The notes: a model not told the origin generated them from the sequence alone. 21,522 nt of DNA from Acidobacteriaceae bacterium (GCA_030049955.1 JASIJX010000521.1:1-21522); one strand, 5' to 3'; shown: positions 6,818 through 16,102, numbered from the stretch's first letter. Translations and numbers: made by a program.

Positions 6818-8089
6818 ATGGGGGCGCGTAATCGATTTGGTTTGCTGCTGATTTTGTCTTCGTGTGCCTCGCTGACCATAAGCGCGCAGGTTAAGGGACC
6901 CCTGACGGAACTTGGCCATGTGCAGACGGAGCCAGATGGGCGTTTTTTCGTCAACGGCACTCCGGTGTTTCCCATTGGCTTTACGCAGGGACCGCCCACG
7001 GGAGCCGTTGCGGCCGATGGGCTGAATGCGATGCAGGAGTTGCGCAAGGAGGGCTTCGCCTTTCAGCAGTGGCAATGCCCCAAAGGCGCATGGGGGCCAG
7101 CCAAGGAAGCGGAACTCGATGCGTTGGTGAAGGAAGCTGATGCAGAAGGAATGCACGTGGCGGTGTGGATTGAGGAGCTGACGAATTTAGATCCTTCTGA
7201 TACTGCGCACTTGGCCGAACTGAAGCGCGTGGTGGCAAAGTACCGCAACAGTCCCGCGCTGTTCTTGTGGAAGGGCGTGGATGAGCCGCAATGGGGCAGG
7301 GTCCCGGTGGATCGCCTGCGCGCTTTCGACGATACAGTTCACGCGCTTGACCCCAATCATCCGGTGTGGGTGACGCAGGCTCCTCGCGGGACCGCTGCTG
7401 ATCTCGAGCCCTATTCCAAGTACTTCGATGTAGGAGCTATCGACATCTATCCGGTGAGTTATCCCCCGGGAATGCACTCAGGCAACGGCAACCTTGGTCT
7501 GAGCGCAGTTGGCGATTACACGCTGCTCATACGGAAGGCAATGGACTACCAGAAGCCGGCGATGATGACTCTGCAGATCTGCTTTAGCGGAGTAATCAAG
7601 CCGGGGAGGACGCTGCGCTTTCCTACCTTTCCGGAGGAGCGCTACATGTCATATCAGGCGATCATCGATGGAGCCCATGGCTTGCTGTATTTTGGCGGCA
7701 ATTTGAAGCCATGCCTAAACGACAGCGATGCGGGCTATGGCTGGAACTGGACCTTCTATCATAATGTGCTGCGCCCAGTATTGGATGAGTTGCGGCCAGG
7801 CAGTCCGGTCTACCCGGCGCTGGTCGCACCCAAATCCACGCTGACAATTCACTCGGATGGTGGCGATGGATTGGAATACACGGTTCGCGAAGCGGGAGAC
7901 TATATCTATCTTCTTGCAGCCAAGCGTGAAGGCGATACGGTGCAGGTAAACTTCTCGGGTTTGCCCGACGGCATTTCAACGGGCGAGGTATTGTACGAGG
8001 CGCCGAGGCATGTCGCGGTAGCGAACGGCAAGTTCACGGATTGGTTTGGGCCGAACGAAGTACATGTGTACCGGTTCCGGAAGCCTTAG
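6818..8089 (+). CDS. Secreted TIM-barrel glycoside hydrolase-like protein
   Basis: An exported protein of 423 aa resembling the TIM-barrel glycosidase clan (GH2/GH5/GH42-like). The N-terminus has a hydrophobic segment ending SSCASLTISAQ; LSSC at 13-16 fits a lipobox, so it may be a lipoprotein, otherwise signal peptidase I would cut near AQ24. A short beta region (EPDGRFFVNGTPVFPIGF, about 38-55) precedes the barrel, as in GH2-like catalytic domains. LFLWKGVDEPQWG (148-160) resembles the beta-4 strand carrying the acid/base residue, with D155 and E156 as candidates. The last 80 residues look like a beta-sandwich (YLLAAKREGDTVQVNFSGL). Ribosome binding site AAGGGGGGGG. It leads the plus-strand operon. 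I cannot assign a numbered family or substrate; a non-catalytic role is possible. Confidence 0.72.
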   Translation: MGARNRFGLLLILSSCASLTISAQVKGPLTELGHVQTEPDGRFFVNGTPVFPIGFTQGPPTGAVAADGLNAMQELRKEGFAFQQWQCPKGAWGPAKEAELDALVKEADAEGMHVAVWIEELTNLDPSDTAHLAELKRVVAKYRNSPALFLWKGVDEPQWGRVPVDRLRAFDDTVHALDPNHPVWVTQAPRGTAADLEPYSKYFDVGAIDIYPVSYPPGMHSGNGNLGLSAVGDYTLLIRKAMDYQKPAMMTLQICFSGVIKPGRTLRFPTFPEERYMSYQAIIDGAHGLLYFGGNLKPCLNDSDAGYGWNWTFYHNVLRPVLDELRPGSPVYPALVAPKSTLTIHSDGGDGLEYTVREAGDYIYLLAAKREGDTVQVNFSGLPDGISTGEVLYEAPRHVAVANGKFTDWFGPNEVHVYRFRKP

Positions 8090-8251
8090 GCGGATGGGTA
8101 GCTCGCGGACGGCATCATCGGCTTTTTCTGCGGAACATACCAGCCATCCGCATGCGATCCCCCCGACCGGCATCCCGGGACCGGCCAAAGGCGGTTACAT
8201 TTTGCTGCCACGTCCGCTGCCACAGTTGGTGATTGAAAGCGGGAAATCTGG

Positions 8252-9616
8252 ATGAAGCGCCGGCAGTTTCTTTTTCGTGCAGCAGCGGCGGGGGCCAGCC
8301 CCATGGCAGTGGCCGGCATTGCGCTGCCTTCCCATGCTGCTGTGCCGAACTCTGCGCCTGCACGCCTGGCACATGCCGACGCGGAGCGGCTCATGGGCTA
8401 TAGTCTGCCGGAACTGCGGGAGCTGTATGATCGCGACTTGTTCGTCGACTGGCTGCCCTTTATGCAGCGGCATGTGATCGATGCGGAGTACGGCGGCTTC
8501 CTGTGCAACACGGACTTTGACGGAGTCCATGCAAATCTAAATAAGGATGCGCTCTTCGAGGGCCGCGGCATCTGGGTCTACTCTACGCTGTACATGCGCT
8601 TCGGCAGGGAGGAGCGCTACCTGGACGTTGCCCGGCGAAGCGTGGAGCTGTTGCGCAAGTCCCTGCCGCCGGACGATGCGCTCTGGTGCACGCAACTCGA
8701 GCGCGACGGAACGCCGGCTAGTCCTGCTGGCAGCGTGATCGCGACGGACGTGGGCATCGCCGAAGGTTTCGCCGCCTTTGCACAGGCCACCGGTCAGCAG
8801 GAATATCTGGACCGCGCCAAACAACTCCTGTGCAAGTGCATTCGTGCATATGAGCAGCCGGACTACTATCCGGCCGTGGGCCACGGCTACTTTGGAGCAG
8901 CAGCGCCGCCACTTGCCGGGGCTCGGATCCTGGGCAGTTGGATGATTATGCTGCGCACGACGGCACAGATCCTGGCGATGGATGCTGATGCGGAGTTTGA
9001 TCGGTTTGCCCGACGCTGCGCGGGGGCCGTCATTGACCATCACTTCAATTCGAGTTTCGAGTTGTACAACGAATTGCTGAACCGGGATTTTTCCCGTCCG
9101 GGCGACCCCTATGGGCAGCTCTGCAATCTTGGCAATATATTTGAGATGACCTGGATGTTGCTCGATGAAGCCACACGGCAGCGCGACACTGCCATGTTTC
9201 AACTGTGTGCCCAGCGGCTGAGACGGCACGCGCTCGTCGGCTGGGATCCGGTTTATGACGGAGTCTTTCATAATCTCCTCAGTGTCGACGAGAATCGCTA
9301 TGCGCTGGACAAGTTGTTATGGGCGCAAAGTGAGTTGCTGGTCGACATGCTCTATATATATGACCGCACCTCAGCGCCCTGGGCGGCTGAGCTCTTCGGC
9401 CAAACTTACAAATATGTACGTGAGCGATTCCCGCTGAAGGCTCGCGGATCGCCAGTCTGGATGTACGCAACTGGCCGCAAGGCAACGTTCAAAGAGTTCG
9501 CCGCATTGCCCAAGCGCATCGAAAACTATCATCACCCGCGCCACCTGATTCATAACCTGCTGCGGCTGGAAGCGATGTGCAGTCGCCAGGAGCCACAACC
9601 GCGTGTGGGGCAGTGA
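8252..9616 (+). CDS. Tat-exported N-acylglucosamine 2-epimerase (AGE) family protein
   Basis: An (alpha/alpha)6-barrel protein of 454 aa in the AGE/cellobiose-epimerase group, which epimerises or isomerises unphosphorylated sugars at C2. The N-terminus MKRRQFLFRAAAAGASPMA has the twin-arginine pattern RRxFL and an Ala-rich h-region ending PSHA, so a folded protein is probably exported. Family signatures are YGGFLCNTDFDG (80-91), KDALFEGRGIWVYSTLYMRF (98-117) and the C-terminal HHPRHLIHNLLRLE. It starts 162 bases after the glycosidase-like gene and ends 36 bases before the lyase gene, so it belongs to the same operon. Most AGE enzymes are cytoplasmic, so Tat export is unusual and suggests action on released periplasmic sugars. 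A glycosidase-like activity in the same fold is an alternative. Confidence 0.82.
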   Translation: MKRRQFLFRAAAAGASPMAVAGIALPSHAAVPNSAPARLAHADAERLMGYSLPELRELYDRDLFVDWLPFMQRHVIDAEYGGFLCNTDFDGVHANLNKDALFEGRGIWVYSTLYMRFGREERYLDVARRSVELLRKSLPPDDALWCTQLERDGTPASPAGSVIATDVGIAEGFAAFAQATGQQEYLDRAKQLLCKCIRAYEQPDYYPAVGHGYFGAAAPPLAGARILGSWMIMLRTTAQILAMDADAEFDRFARRCAGAVIDHHFNSSFELYNELLNRDFSRPGDPYGQLCNLGNIFEMTWMLLDEATRQRDTAMFQLCAQRLRRHALVGWDPVYDGVFHNLLSVDENRYALDKLLWAQSELLVDMLYIYDRTSAPWAAELFGQTYKYVRERFPLKARGSPVWMYATGRKATFKEFAALPKRIENYHHPRHLIHNLLRLEAMCSRQEPQPRVGQ

Positions 9617-9652
9617 CGCACGAAGCTGAATTTTCAGGAAAGGGAAAATAAA

Positions 9653-12600
9653 TTGCCGTTTCGCCTTATATGGATCCGATCTTGGCCGGGATTAAGGAGT
9701 CAAATCCGATCGATGGGTACCTTACTCCGATTCGAATCCGGATTGTTCCCAAGCCGATCTCCAGATCGCAGCTCGGCGAGTCACGGAGGTTCAAGTAAAC
9801 GTATCATCCAAGCCATAGCAGGCCTGTTTGCTGGACTGTTGCTTGTGCCCGCAGCGGCTACCGCCGCGGGGCCAGCTGGCACGGCTCTCACCGCCTGGAC
9901 GTACCGCGCCGATTGGACTGGCGGATTTTCCGGATGGATGAGTTTCCCGCTGGCGCAGGACGTAGGCTACGATCCGAGCCTTTACGTCGAGAATCAAGGC
10001 GATGTGGCTGTGCTGCGGCATAACTTTTTATCCCACGGTGAGCCGGAGCCGTGGTTCGGAATGATTCGTCCGCTGGAATTTTCTGCCGATGCTCACAGCA
10101 ACATTACATTGCGCTACCGGCTGAAGCTCGAATGCCCGTTGACACACGCAGAACTATTGCTGGCCGCTGCGGATGGACGCCGTTACACGGCGGAGCTGCC
10201 GTCCGAGGCTGGCGAGCATACGATGACGATCAGCGGGGCGGCGTTGCACCTGAGTGGAAATACTCCGGTGCAGGCCATCGTGGTGCGCGGAAGTTTAGAG
10301 CATCCGCCGGTAAATTCGCAATCGGAGTGGATTCTCGAAGAGGTTGTGGTGCACGGGGAACGCGCGGCGCAGGTTTCGCTGGTGGCTCCTCAATTGGATG
10401 CAGCCGTCGACGGTCCATGGGTCGATGGCTCATGGGTTGCGCGCAAGCCTGTGTTTGCGGGTGAAGATCTGAAGATTGTCCGCGCCTCCGCGAATGCGCC
10501 GGGTCACATTTCTCTATATAACGGCGAAGGCGCGTTGGTGAGCGAGCGTACGATTGCTGCCGGCGATGAGTCTCTATCGTTGCCGGTTGATGCAAAGGCG
10601 CCTCCGGGGCTGTGGAAGGCAGAAATACGACAGGGAACCGCGTGGACGACCTTTCGGTTTCTTGTACTGGGTAAAATTCCGTCGCACCCGCGCCTGCTGC
10701 TTGCGCCATCGCGCATCGAGGAGCTGAGTCACGATCCTCGTTATGCCTCGTTGCGAACGCAGATTCACGAACGAGCGCAGGCCCTGGCGACAAAGATCAC
10801 CTACAACAACTACGCGGGCACCAACATCGAGCTGATGCCATCCGGTCTGGGCATCGAGCCCGCTACGGCTGGGCAGTTGGGTCCATATATAGAGCTGGTC
10901 GAAAACTATGCCAACGCGGTGGCATATAACGCTCTCGATTATCGGCTGAGCGGCGACAAGAGTGCTCTCTCCGCTTCCCGCAAGGCTCTGGCCACCATGG
11001 CAGCGTGGGAAACCTGGGTGCCACCGCGGTTTCAGTCGCATGGCCTCTACACTTATTACGAAGTGGGTGTGATCACGCAGAGAGCGGCCTTGGGATACGA
11101 CCTCATCGCGGATGAGCTAACAACGCAGGAGAAAGAAAACGCCGCTGATGCCTTTTGGAAGCAGGCGATTAACCCTGCGATCGAAGAGTACTTCAGCTAC
11201 AACCGCGACCCTATTGCAGCCAGTAACTGGATGGCCAATTCCGTGGGTGGCGCTATTGCGGCGATTGTTGCAACTGCCGGAGACACGCCGGCGTGGAGCG
11301 AGCGTGAGGCGCCGGCTCTCGCCAAGCTTCAATTCGCTTACGAAGAGTTGCTGAAAGGCCTGTTCCCGGGCGATGGCAGCGAAGCGGAGCCATATGGCTA
11401 TGAGAATTTTGCAATGCAAGGAATTTCGTGGGCGATCAGTTCGCTTCACGCTCTCGAAATTCATCCATCTGGCGCTAAGCGTATGATGCAGGGCTTTTGG
11501 TGGCCGTACTATGTAACCGCCGGACCGGCCATGCAACTCGACACCGGCGACTTCAATGGCCATCTCACCGGGTTACCCGGCTTCGCGTGGGGAGCTGAAT
11601 TTTCCGGGATTCCCGAGTTGCGCGCATTCTATGATGCAGGCACGCATCTTGATCTTTCTCAAAGCGCCGGCGCGGAACAGAACGGGCACTTGCTCGAAGA
11701 GGCACTTGGCGCGATTGATCTGGTGTGCTGTTCGGGACCTGCTCCAGCGTTTGCTCTTCCTCCGCCTTCCCGCGTATTTCCCCTGCGTGGCAGCGCCGCT
11801 TTGCGCAGCGGATGGGATCACGATGCGACGGTAATTTCGCTGCGGGCTGGACCGTGGTTTAATCATGAACATCATGACGAAGGCAGCTTTCAGGTCTCGG
11901 CCTTCGGGAATGAGCTAATCAGTGAGGCCGGCTACGCCAGCTACTATACAGACCCTCATTATTCGGACTACTTCACGCAGGCCGCAGGTCACAACACGCT
12001 GCTGATTGATGGCAATCCCTTTAGCCAGATGGCTTTTGCACCCCGCTATTGGGCTGCGTTCGAGCATCCTCACTTCACCGCGCAGATGCTCGCGACGGAC
12101 TTCGACTTTCTCGCGGCGGACCTCACATCCGCCTATGATGGCAAGCTGGAAAGCTATGAACGGCAATTCTTCTTTCTGAAGCCGGACATTCTGATCGTGC
12201 ACGACGAAGTGCGTGCCCCTGAAAAGCATGTTTTTACATGGCTGCTGCACGCGCCGCCAGATTCCAAGCTGACGCATGAGGGGGCGATCGCATCCATCCA
12301 GACCGAGGCTGCACATGCCGATCTGGTGGCAGCAAGCAGCAATGCAGCGTGGAGTTTGGCAACGACACCCATTCAGGTAACGCTCTTCACCAATCTGGAT
12401 CGTCAGCACGTTGAACCACGAAATGAATTCACGCTGACCTCACCTTCCACGACAAAAACGGAATTTCTCGTCGGCATGAAGTTCGCTGCTGGTCCGGCGG
12501 GCAGTACGCCGGACTTGCAGTCCTGGTCGGAAAAGGCCGGAGAGGGTTTTCGTGCTGCGGCCTCAGCCAGCGAGGAGGCGAGCATCGTTTTTCGGACCGG

Positions 12601-12943
12601 TGCAGGGGACCTTATGCTCGACGCTCTCGCCACCGATGGTTCTGTACTGGCGCAAAAAGGAAAGAACGCCAGCGAATGGATGGCGGTGGGCGCGCGATCG
12701 GTGAAGGAAGATGGCAGAACGATCTTCCGTTTCGCGACGCCGACCGATATAGCATGGGAGCGTGCGAACGACGCCACGAAACTTACCATCTGGAGCAGCG
12801 GCAGTGGCGCACTGAATCTCTTTTGTTCAGAAGCGCCCACCTCCGTGATAGTCGATGGGCAACCGTCACAGGTTTCTTATCAGGACAAGATGTTGAAGGT
12901 GATGCTTCTTACCCCAGGAGAACACCATGTCCTCATTCGGTGA
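9653..12943 (+). CDS. Large secreted heparinase II/III-family polysaccharide lyase-like protein
   Basis: A multi-domain protein of up to 1096 aa. From the TTG at 9653: an odd N-terminal stretch (1-48); a signal segment from KRIIQAIAG to PAAATA (49-71); a beta-sandwich, possibly carbohydrate-binding (about 75-235); an Ig/FN3-like part (about 240-345); an alpha/alpha toroid (about 350-650) with SNWMANSVGG (524-533) and YENFAMQGISW (from 583); and the heparinase II/III C-terminal beta domain with NHEHHDEGSF (737-746) and AGHNTLLIDG (from 778), typical of PL12/15/17/21 lyases. Such enzymes cleave uronic-acid glycans by beta-elimination, usually in the periplasm. Start choice is uncertain: AGGAAAGGG precedes the TTG by 8 bases, an ATG lies at 9713, and a strong GGAGGT at 9784-9789 has no start codon after it. 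The family is firm; the substrate is unknown. Confidence 0.85.
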   Translation: MPFRLIWIRSWPGLRSQIRSMGTLLRFESGLFPSRSPDRSSASHGGSSKRIIQAIAGLFAGLLLVPAAATAAGPAGTALTAWTYRADWTGGFSGWMSFPLAQDVGYDPSLYVENQGDVAVLRHNFLSHGEPEPWFGMIRPLEFSADAHSNITLRYRLKLECPLTHAELLLAAADGRRYTAELPSEAGEHTMTISGAALHLSGNTPVQAIVVRGSLEHPPVNSQSEWILEEVVVHGERAAQVSLVAPQLDAAVDGPWVDGSWVARKPVFAGEDLKIVRASANAPGHISLYNGEGALVSERTIAAGDESLSLPVDAKAPPGLWKAEIRQGTAWTTFRFLVLGKIPSHPRLLLAPSRIEELSHDPRYASLRTQIHERAQALATKITYNNYAGTNIELMPSGLGIEPATAGQLGPYIELVENYANAVAYNALDYRLSGDKSALSASRKALATMAAWETWVPPRFQSHGLYTYYEVGVITQRAALGYDLIADELTTQEKENAADAFWKQAINPAIEEYFSYNRDPIAASNWMANSVGGAIAAIVATAGDTPAWSEREAPALAKLQFAYEELLKGLFPGDGSEAEPYGYENFAMQGISWAISSLHALEIHPSGAKRMMQGFWWPYYVTAGPAMQLDTGDFNGHLTGLPGFAWGAEFSGIPELRAFYDAGTHLDLSQSAGAEQNGHLLEEALGAIDLVCCSGPAPAFALPPPSRVFPLRGSAALRSGWDHDATVISLRAGPWFNHEHHDEGSFQVSAFGNELISEAGYASYYTDPHYSDYFTQAAGHNTLLIDGNPFSQMAFAPRYWAAFEHPHFTAQMLATDFDFLAADLTSAYDGKLESYERQFFFLKPDILIVHDEVRAPEKHVFTWLLHAPPDSKLTHEGAIASIQTEAAHADLVAASSNAAWSLATTPIQVTLFTNLDRQHVEPRNEFTLTSPSTTKTEFLVGMKFAAGPAGSTPDLQSWSEKAGEGFRAAASASEEASIVFRTGAGDLMLDALATDGSVLAQKGKNASEWMAVGARSVKEDGRTIFRFATPTDIAWERANDATKLTIWSSGSGALNLFCSEAPTSVIVDGQPSQVSYQDKMLKVMLLTPGEHHVLIR
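9729..9744. repeat. Two interlocked perfect 10-bp palindromes near the 5' end of the lyase gene
   Basis: GATTCGAATC (9729-9738) and AATCCGGATT (9735-9744) are each perfect inverted repeats and overlap by four bases. The surrounding 9668-9780 is also rich in CCGATC words. This may be chance within a poorly conserved N-terminal extension or a regulatory site preceding a downstream start. Confidence 0.45.
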
Positions 12944-13088
12944 CCGGCAGGATGTGCGCCGGCGGCTGCGTGATGAGTTCCTGCAAGTACCCAGTCAACG
13001 TGACAGATTCAACGTGAGCCTGTTGCCGTAAGAATGGGAAACAGTCCATAAAGAGGCTTGGAAAGAGATATGGAGGATTGAGGAAGGT

Positions 13089-14144
13089 ATGGATCAGCTT
13101 CGCATAGGAATTATCGGGCTTGGGAAAATGGCGCGTCTCTGCCTACGGGTATATTCGGAGAGCCACCTTACTCGAGTCACAGCCGTAAGTGCGCGGCGGC
13201 AGGAAGTCGTAGACGAAGTCTCGGCGCAATTTGGCGTGCCGGGCTACTCTGACTACCGTAAGATGCTAGAGCGGGATGACATTGATGCGGTTGTGGTCGC
13301 GACGCCGGATAATTATCACTTTGAATTTGCAAAGGCTGTGCTGGAATCCGGCCGGCATTTGCTTGTTGAAAAGCCCTTCACCACAAGCGTAGCCGAAGCT
13401 GACACGCTGTTGAGGCTGGCCCACAAAATGGGCCGCAAGATCCAGGTAACTTTCAATCATCGTTGGCTATCGGCCTATCAACAGGCGCATGACACAATCG
13501 CGTCGGGTGGAATTGGCAAGGCCATGACCGGTTACGCCCGTAAGAGCGATACGATTATTGTCTCCACGAAGAATATTCGCTGGGCAGGCGAGACGACCTG
13601 CGCGTGGCTGCTGTCTTCTCACGACATTGACCTGGTGCGATGGTTTATGGGCAGCGAGCCTGTCGAGGCCCGCGCCTGGGGCCGTAAGGAGGTGCTGGTT
13701 GCGCGAGGTATTCCGACCTACGATGTCATCCAGGCGCAGGTGCTGTTCGCGAACGGAGCGTTCGTTACGTTTGAATCGGGATGGATTTATCCCAACACCT
13801 TCCCCACCACCGTCGACTCATATATTCAGTTGATTGGATCGGCTGGCCATGTGTTGCTGGACCGAAAGCGAGAGTCGCTTGAGATCAGCACGGAAGCGGC
13901 GTTCACGTATCCCAAGGGCTTTCTTACACAGGAAATTTTTGGACGGATACGTGGAGCTTTTCCTTTTTGTCTAGAGGACTTTGCGCGCTCCATTCTCGAG
14001 GATACGACGCCGAAGGTGACGGGCTTCGATGGACGCCAGGTGACAGCGGCACTGGAAGCCATTCACCAATCGCTGGAGCGCGGCGGCGAGAATGTTAGAG
14101 TCGCACAGCCGGACGAAGACATCCTCAGCTGGTTGAAGGCGTAG
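13089..14144 (+). CDS. Gfo/Idh/MocA-family NAD(P)-dependent sugar oxidoreductase
   Basis: A two-domain dehydrogenase of 351 aa; relatives oxidise sugars, cyclitols or their derivatives. The N-terminal Rossmann fold opens RIGIIGLGKMAR with the GxGxxA fingerprint, followed by DAVVVATPDNYHFEFAKAVL and the signature VEKPFTTS with the catalytic-region Lys. The second domain has FNHRWLSAY and SSHDIDLVRWFMG, the conserved active-site HDxxLxRW type. No signal peptide, so cytoplasmic. The ATG follows GAGGAAGG. It lies 145 bases after the lyase gene on the same strand and is probably the last gene of that operon; the symporter gene converges on it 34 bases away. Oxidation of the imported sugar is the likely role; the substrate cannot be read from sequence. 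Confidence 0.88.
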   Translation: MDQLRIGIIGLGKMARLCLRVYSESHLTRVTAVSARRQEVVDEVSAQFGVPGYSDYRKMLERDDIDAVVVATPDNYHFEFAKAVLESGRHLLVEKPFTTSVAEADTLLRLAHKMGRKIQVTFNHRWLSAYQQAHDTIASGGIGKAMTGYARKSDTIIVSTKNIRWAGETTCAWLLSSHDIDLVRWFMGSEPVEARAWGRKEVLVARGIPTYDVIQAQVLFANGAFVTFESGWIYPNTFPTTVDSYIQLIGSAGHVLLDRKRESLEISTEAAFTYPKGFLTQEIFGRIRGAFPFCLEDFARSILEDTTPKVTGFDGRQVTAALEAIHQSLERGGENVRVAQPDEDILSWLKA

Positions 14145-14178
14145 CCGGTTCCGCCCGCAAATTCTCAGCGTCAGCCGC

Positions 14179-15903
14179 TCAAACTCTTACCACTATGCGG
14201 CGGTCGGTGTGCAACGTACGCATGCGATAACCGGCTAGTGCGATCAGCGCCGCACCCACGGCGAGGTCGGTAAGGCGTGCGGTAAGCGATGATGCAATGA
14301 CTCCTGCGATACCCAGCAGCACGCCGACGGCGATTGTTGAGAGAGCAATCACTCTTACCTGTTCACGATGCTGATCCATTGCCGGCGTCGTGGATGCAGG
14401 CCGTTCCGCGTGTTCAAAAATCTGGCTGTATTTCTTCTGCTGACTCTCGGCGGTTCCGAAGATCATAGTTCCGATGCACATGCCGCCAATGGTGACAGCA
14501 GTGTTGATAAGCACGGATGCTCCATCGAAATTGGCTGCAAGCCAAGACCAGTGCCCATGCGGCAAATACCATGCGCGCAGGCCCAGTAGCGACAGGCCGA
14601 CCGCCAGGCCCAGAAAATAGCCGGTAGTGACTCCCTGCCAGTTGAGACGCCGGGAGATTAGGGCGCCCATCAGGGGAACAAAGGATGGTGCAATGAAAGC
14701 GCTGGCTATCAACACCATTAGATGGAACAGCGCCTGATCGCCTCCTTGCGAAATATACAGGCCGATGCCCAGCGAGATTCCGCCAATCAGGAGCGTGATA
14801 AGCCGGCCGACGTTTAGCAGCTTACGCGGCGAGGCATCAGGGTTGAAGATGCGCTGGTAGACGTCCGTGGTGAGCACGCTGGCGATGGAGCTGAGGTCGG
14901 CGCTGACTGTTGCCATCGTGGCGGAAAGCATCGCGGCAATCACAATGCCCACCATACCGGCGGGAAGTAGCTTGATAACAAGCAGCACGTAAACGTCGGC
15001 GGTGCGATGCTGCGCGATGAGGTCGGGAAGGAACGTCCGCGCGAGAATGGCCGGTAAGATCATCAGCGGCCCGCCGATGAGATACAGGAATGCGGAAAAG
15101 TAAGAAGCCTTGGCTGCCTGGCGTTCATCCTTGACTGAATAGAACTTCTGGGCGAGCGACCACGAGCCGTTCAGGGTGATCGTCAGCATTACACCCCAGC
15201 CGAGAAGGTAAATCCAGTTATACGGGCCGTTGGTCGCGTGGAAGAAGCCCGTGGGCAGCACGCGAACCGCATGGCGCAGGCCGCCGGCTCGCCAAATCGC
15301 AAGAGGAACCAGCAGCGTAAGGGCCATCATCTTCATCAGGAACTGGATGTAGTCGGTGACAATGAGCGCCCATAGGCCTCCCAGAAACGTGTACACAACC
15401 GTGATGACGCCGCAGGTGATGACCGCCCAGGTGGTTGGTATGCCCAGACCGACCGCAATGAAGATGCTGGTGGCGAACAGCTTGAGGCCGTCTTCGGCTA
15501 CTTTCATGGGAATGCCGGCCCAGGCAAGAAGCTGGCGGACAAAAGGGTTGAAGCGGCGTTCGAGAAACTCGACCGGCGTCACCACGTGGGCCCTGCGCCA
15601 TTGACGGGCGAAGATCAGGCCGCCGACAATGCCGCTCGGCACGGCCATCCAGATGAGGCTTACCGCCGTCCAGCCATAGGTGTAGCCGATTTGAGAGTAG
15701 GAGACAAACGCTAAGGCGCTGGCGCTCGACATGTAGTGTGAGACCGCTGCGAGCCACCAGGGAATCTGATGTCCTCCGGCGAAGTAATCTTCGGCGGAGC
15801 GCATGCGCTTGCGGTAGTAAAGACCAACCAGGAGAACCAGCGCCAGGTATCCCCCGATTACCACCAAATCAGAAGCCGTGAGCGGAAGCTGATTCGCGTT
15901 CAT
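14179..15903 (-). CDS. Sodium:solute symporter (SSS family) sugar transporter
   Basis: A polytopic inner-membrane transporter of 574 aa with the LeuT-type fold, importing a sugar or sugar acid with Na+. About 13-14 hydrophobic segments are visible. Family landmarks are SAEDYFAGGHQIPWWLAAVS near residue 36, VTPVEFLERRF, the segment GLWALIVTDYIQFLMKM typical of SGLT-like members, and AAMLSATMATVSADLSS in the region that carries Na2-site residues. The N-terminus MNANQLPLTASDLVVIGG fits the first helix outside the conserved core. It lies downstream of the TonB receptor on the same strand after a 199-base gap containing a hairpin, so the pair probably forms the uptake route across both membranes. 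The cluster context suggests the breakdown product of the secreted lyase as substrate. Confidence 0.9.
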   Translation of the reverse strand: MNANQLPLTASDLVVIGGYLALVLLVGLYYRKRMRSAEDYFAGGHQIPWWLAAVSHYMSSASALAFVSYSQIGYTYGWTAVSLIWMAVPSGIVGGLIFARQWRRAHVVTPVEFLERRFNPFVRQLLAWAGIPMKVAEDGLKLFATSIFIAVGLGIPTTWAVITCGVITVVYTFLGGLWALIVTDYIQFLMKMMALTLLVPLAIWRAGGLRHAVRVLPTGFFHATNGPYNWIYLLGWGVMLTITLNGSWSLAQKFYSVKDERQAAKASYFSAFLYLIGGPLMILPAILARTFLPDLIAQHRTADVYVLLVIKLLPAGMVGIVIAAMLSATMATVSADLSSIASVLTTDVYQRIFNPDASPRKLLNVGRLITLLIGGISLGIGLYISQGGDQALFHLMVLIASAFIAPSFVPLMGALISRRLNWQGVTTGYFLGLAVGLSLLGLRAWYLPHGHWSWLAANFDGASVLINTAVTIGGMCIGTMIFGTAESQQKKYSQIFEHAERPASTTPAMDQHREQVRVIALSTIAVGVLLGIAGVIASSLTARLTDLAVGAALIALAGYRMRTLHTDRRIVVRV

Positions 15904-16064
15904 CTCTTCTATGCCATCATGCCAGCTACGGCCTCGGCGCGCCCTGTTCGTCCGTCGCCGAGCGCTCGTACTCTGGCCTTAACGCTATCGCGAACTGGCC
16001 TTAGGCACAACCCGCGGCGCTCGACCGCTGGGGTGATCTGGCAGAAACTGTCGAGGCGGATGAA

Positions 16065-16097
16065 GCCGGGTTGCGGAGGCTGGGCCGCAAACCCGGC
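16065..16097 (-). terminator. GC-rich hairpin after the TonB receptor gene
   Basis: GCCGGGTTGCGG (16065-16076) pairs with CCGCAAACCCGGC (16085-16097) with a single-base bulge around an 8-base loop, starting 5 bases beyond the receptor stop codon. No U-tract follows on the minus strand, so it is more likely an mRNA-stabilising or partial-termination hairpin that lowers symporter expression than a full intrinsic terminator. The rest of 15904-16102 holds no gene I can support. Confidence 0.5.
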
Positions 16098-16102
16098 CGT
16101 GT

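Noticed and set aside
8090..8251. Small open frames and a GC-rich inverted stretch between the glycosidase-like and AGE genes
   Set aside because: The frames overlap the neighbouring genes without ribosome binding sites, and the inverted stretch around 8168-8188 is short and lacks a U-tract, so I do not call a gene or terminator.
8537..9271. Minus-strand frame of 244 codons
   Set aside because: Antisense shadow of the AGE-family gene in high-GC DNA; no recognisable domain.
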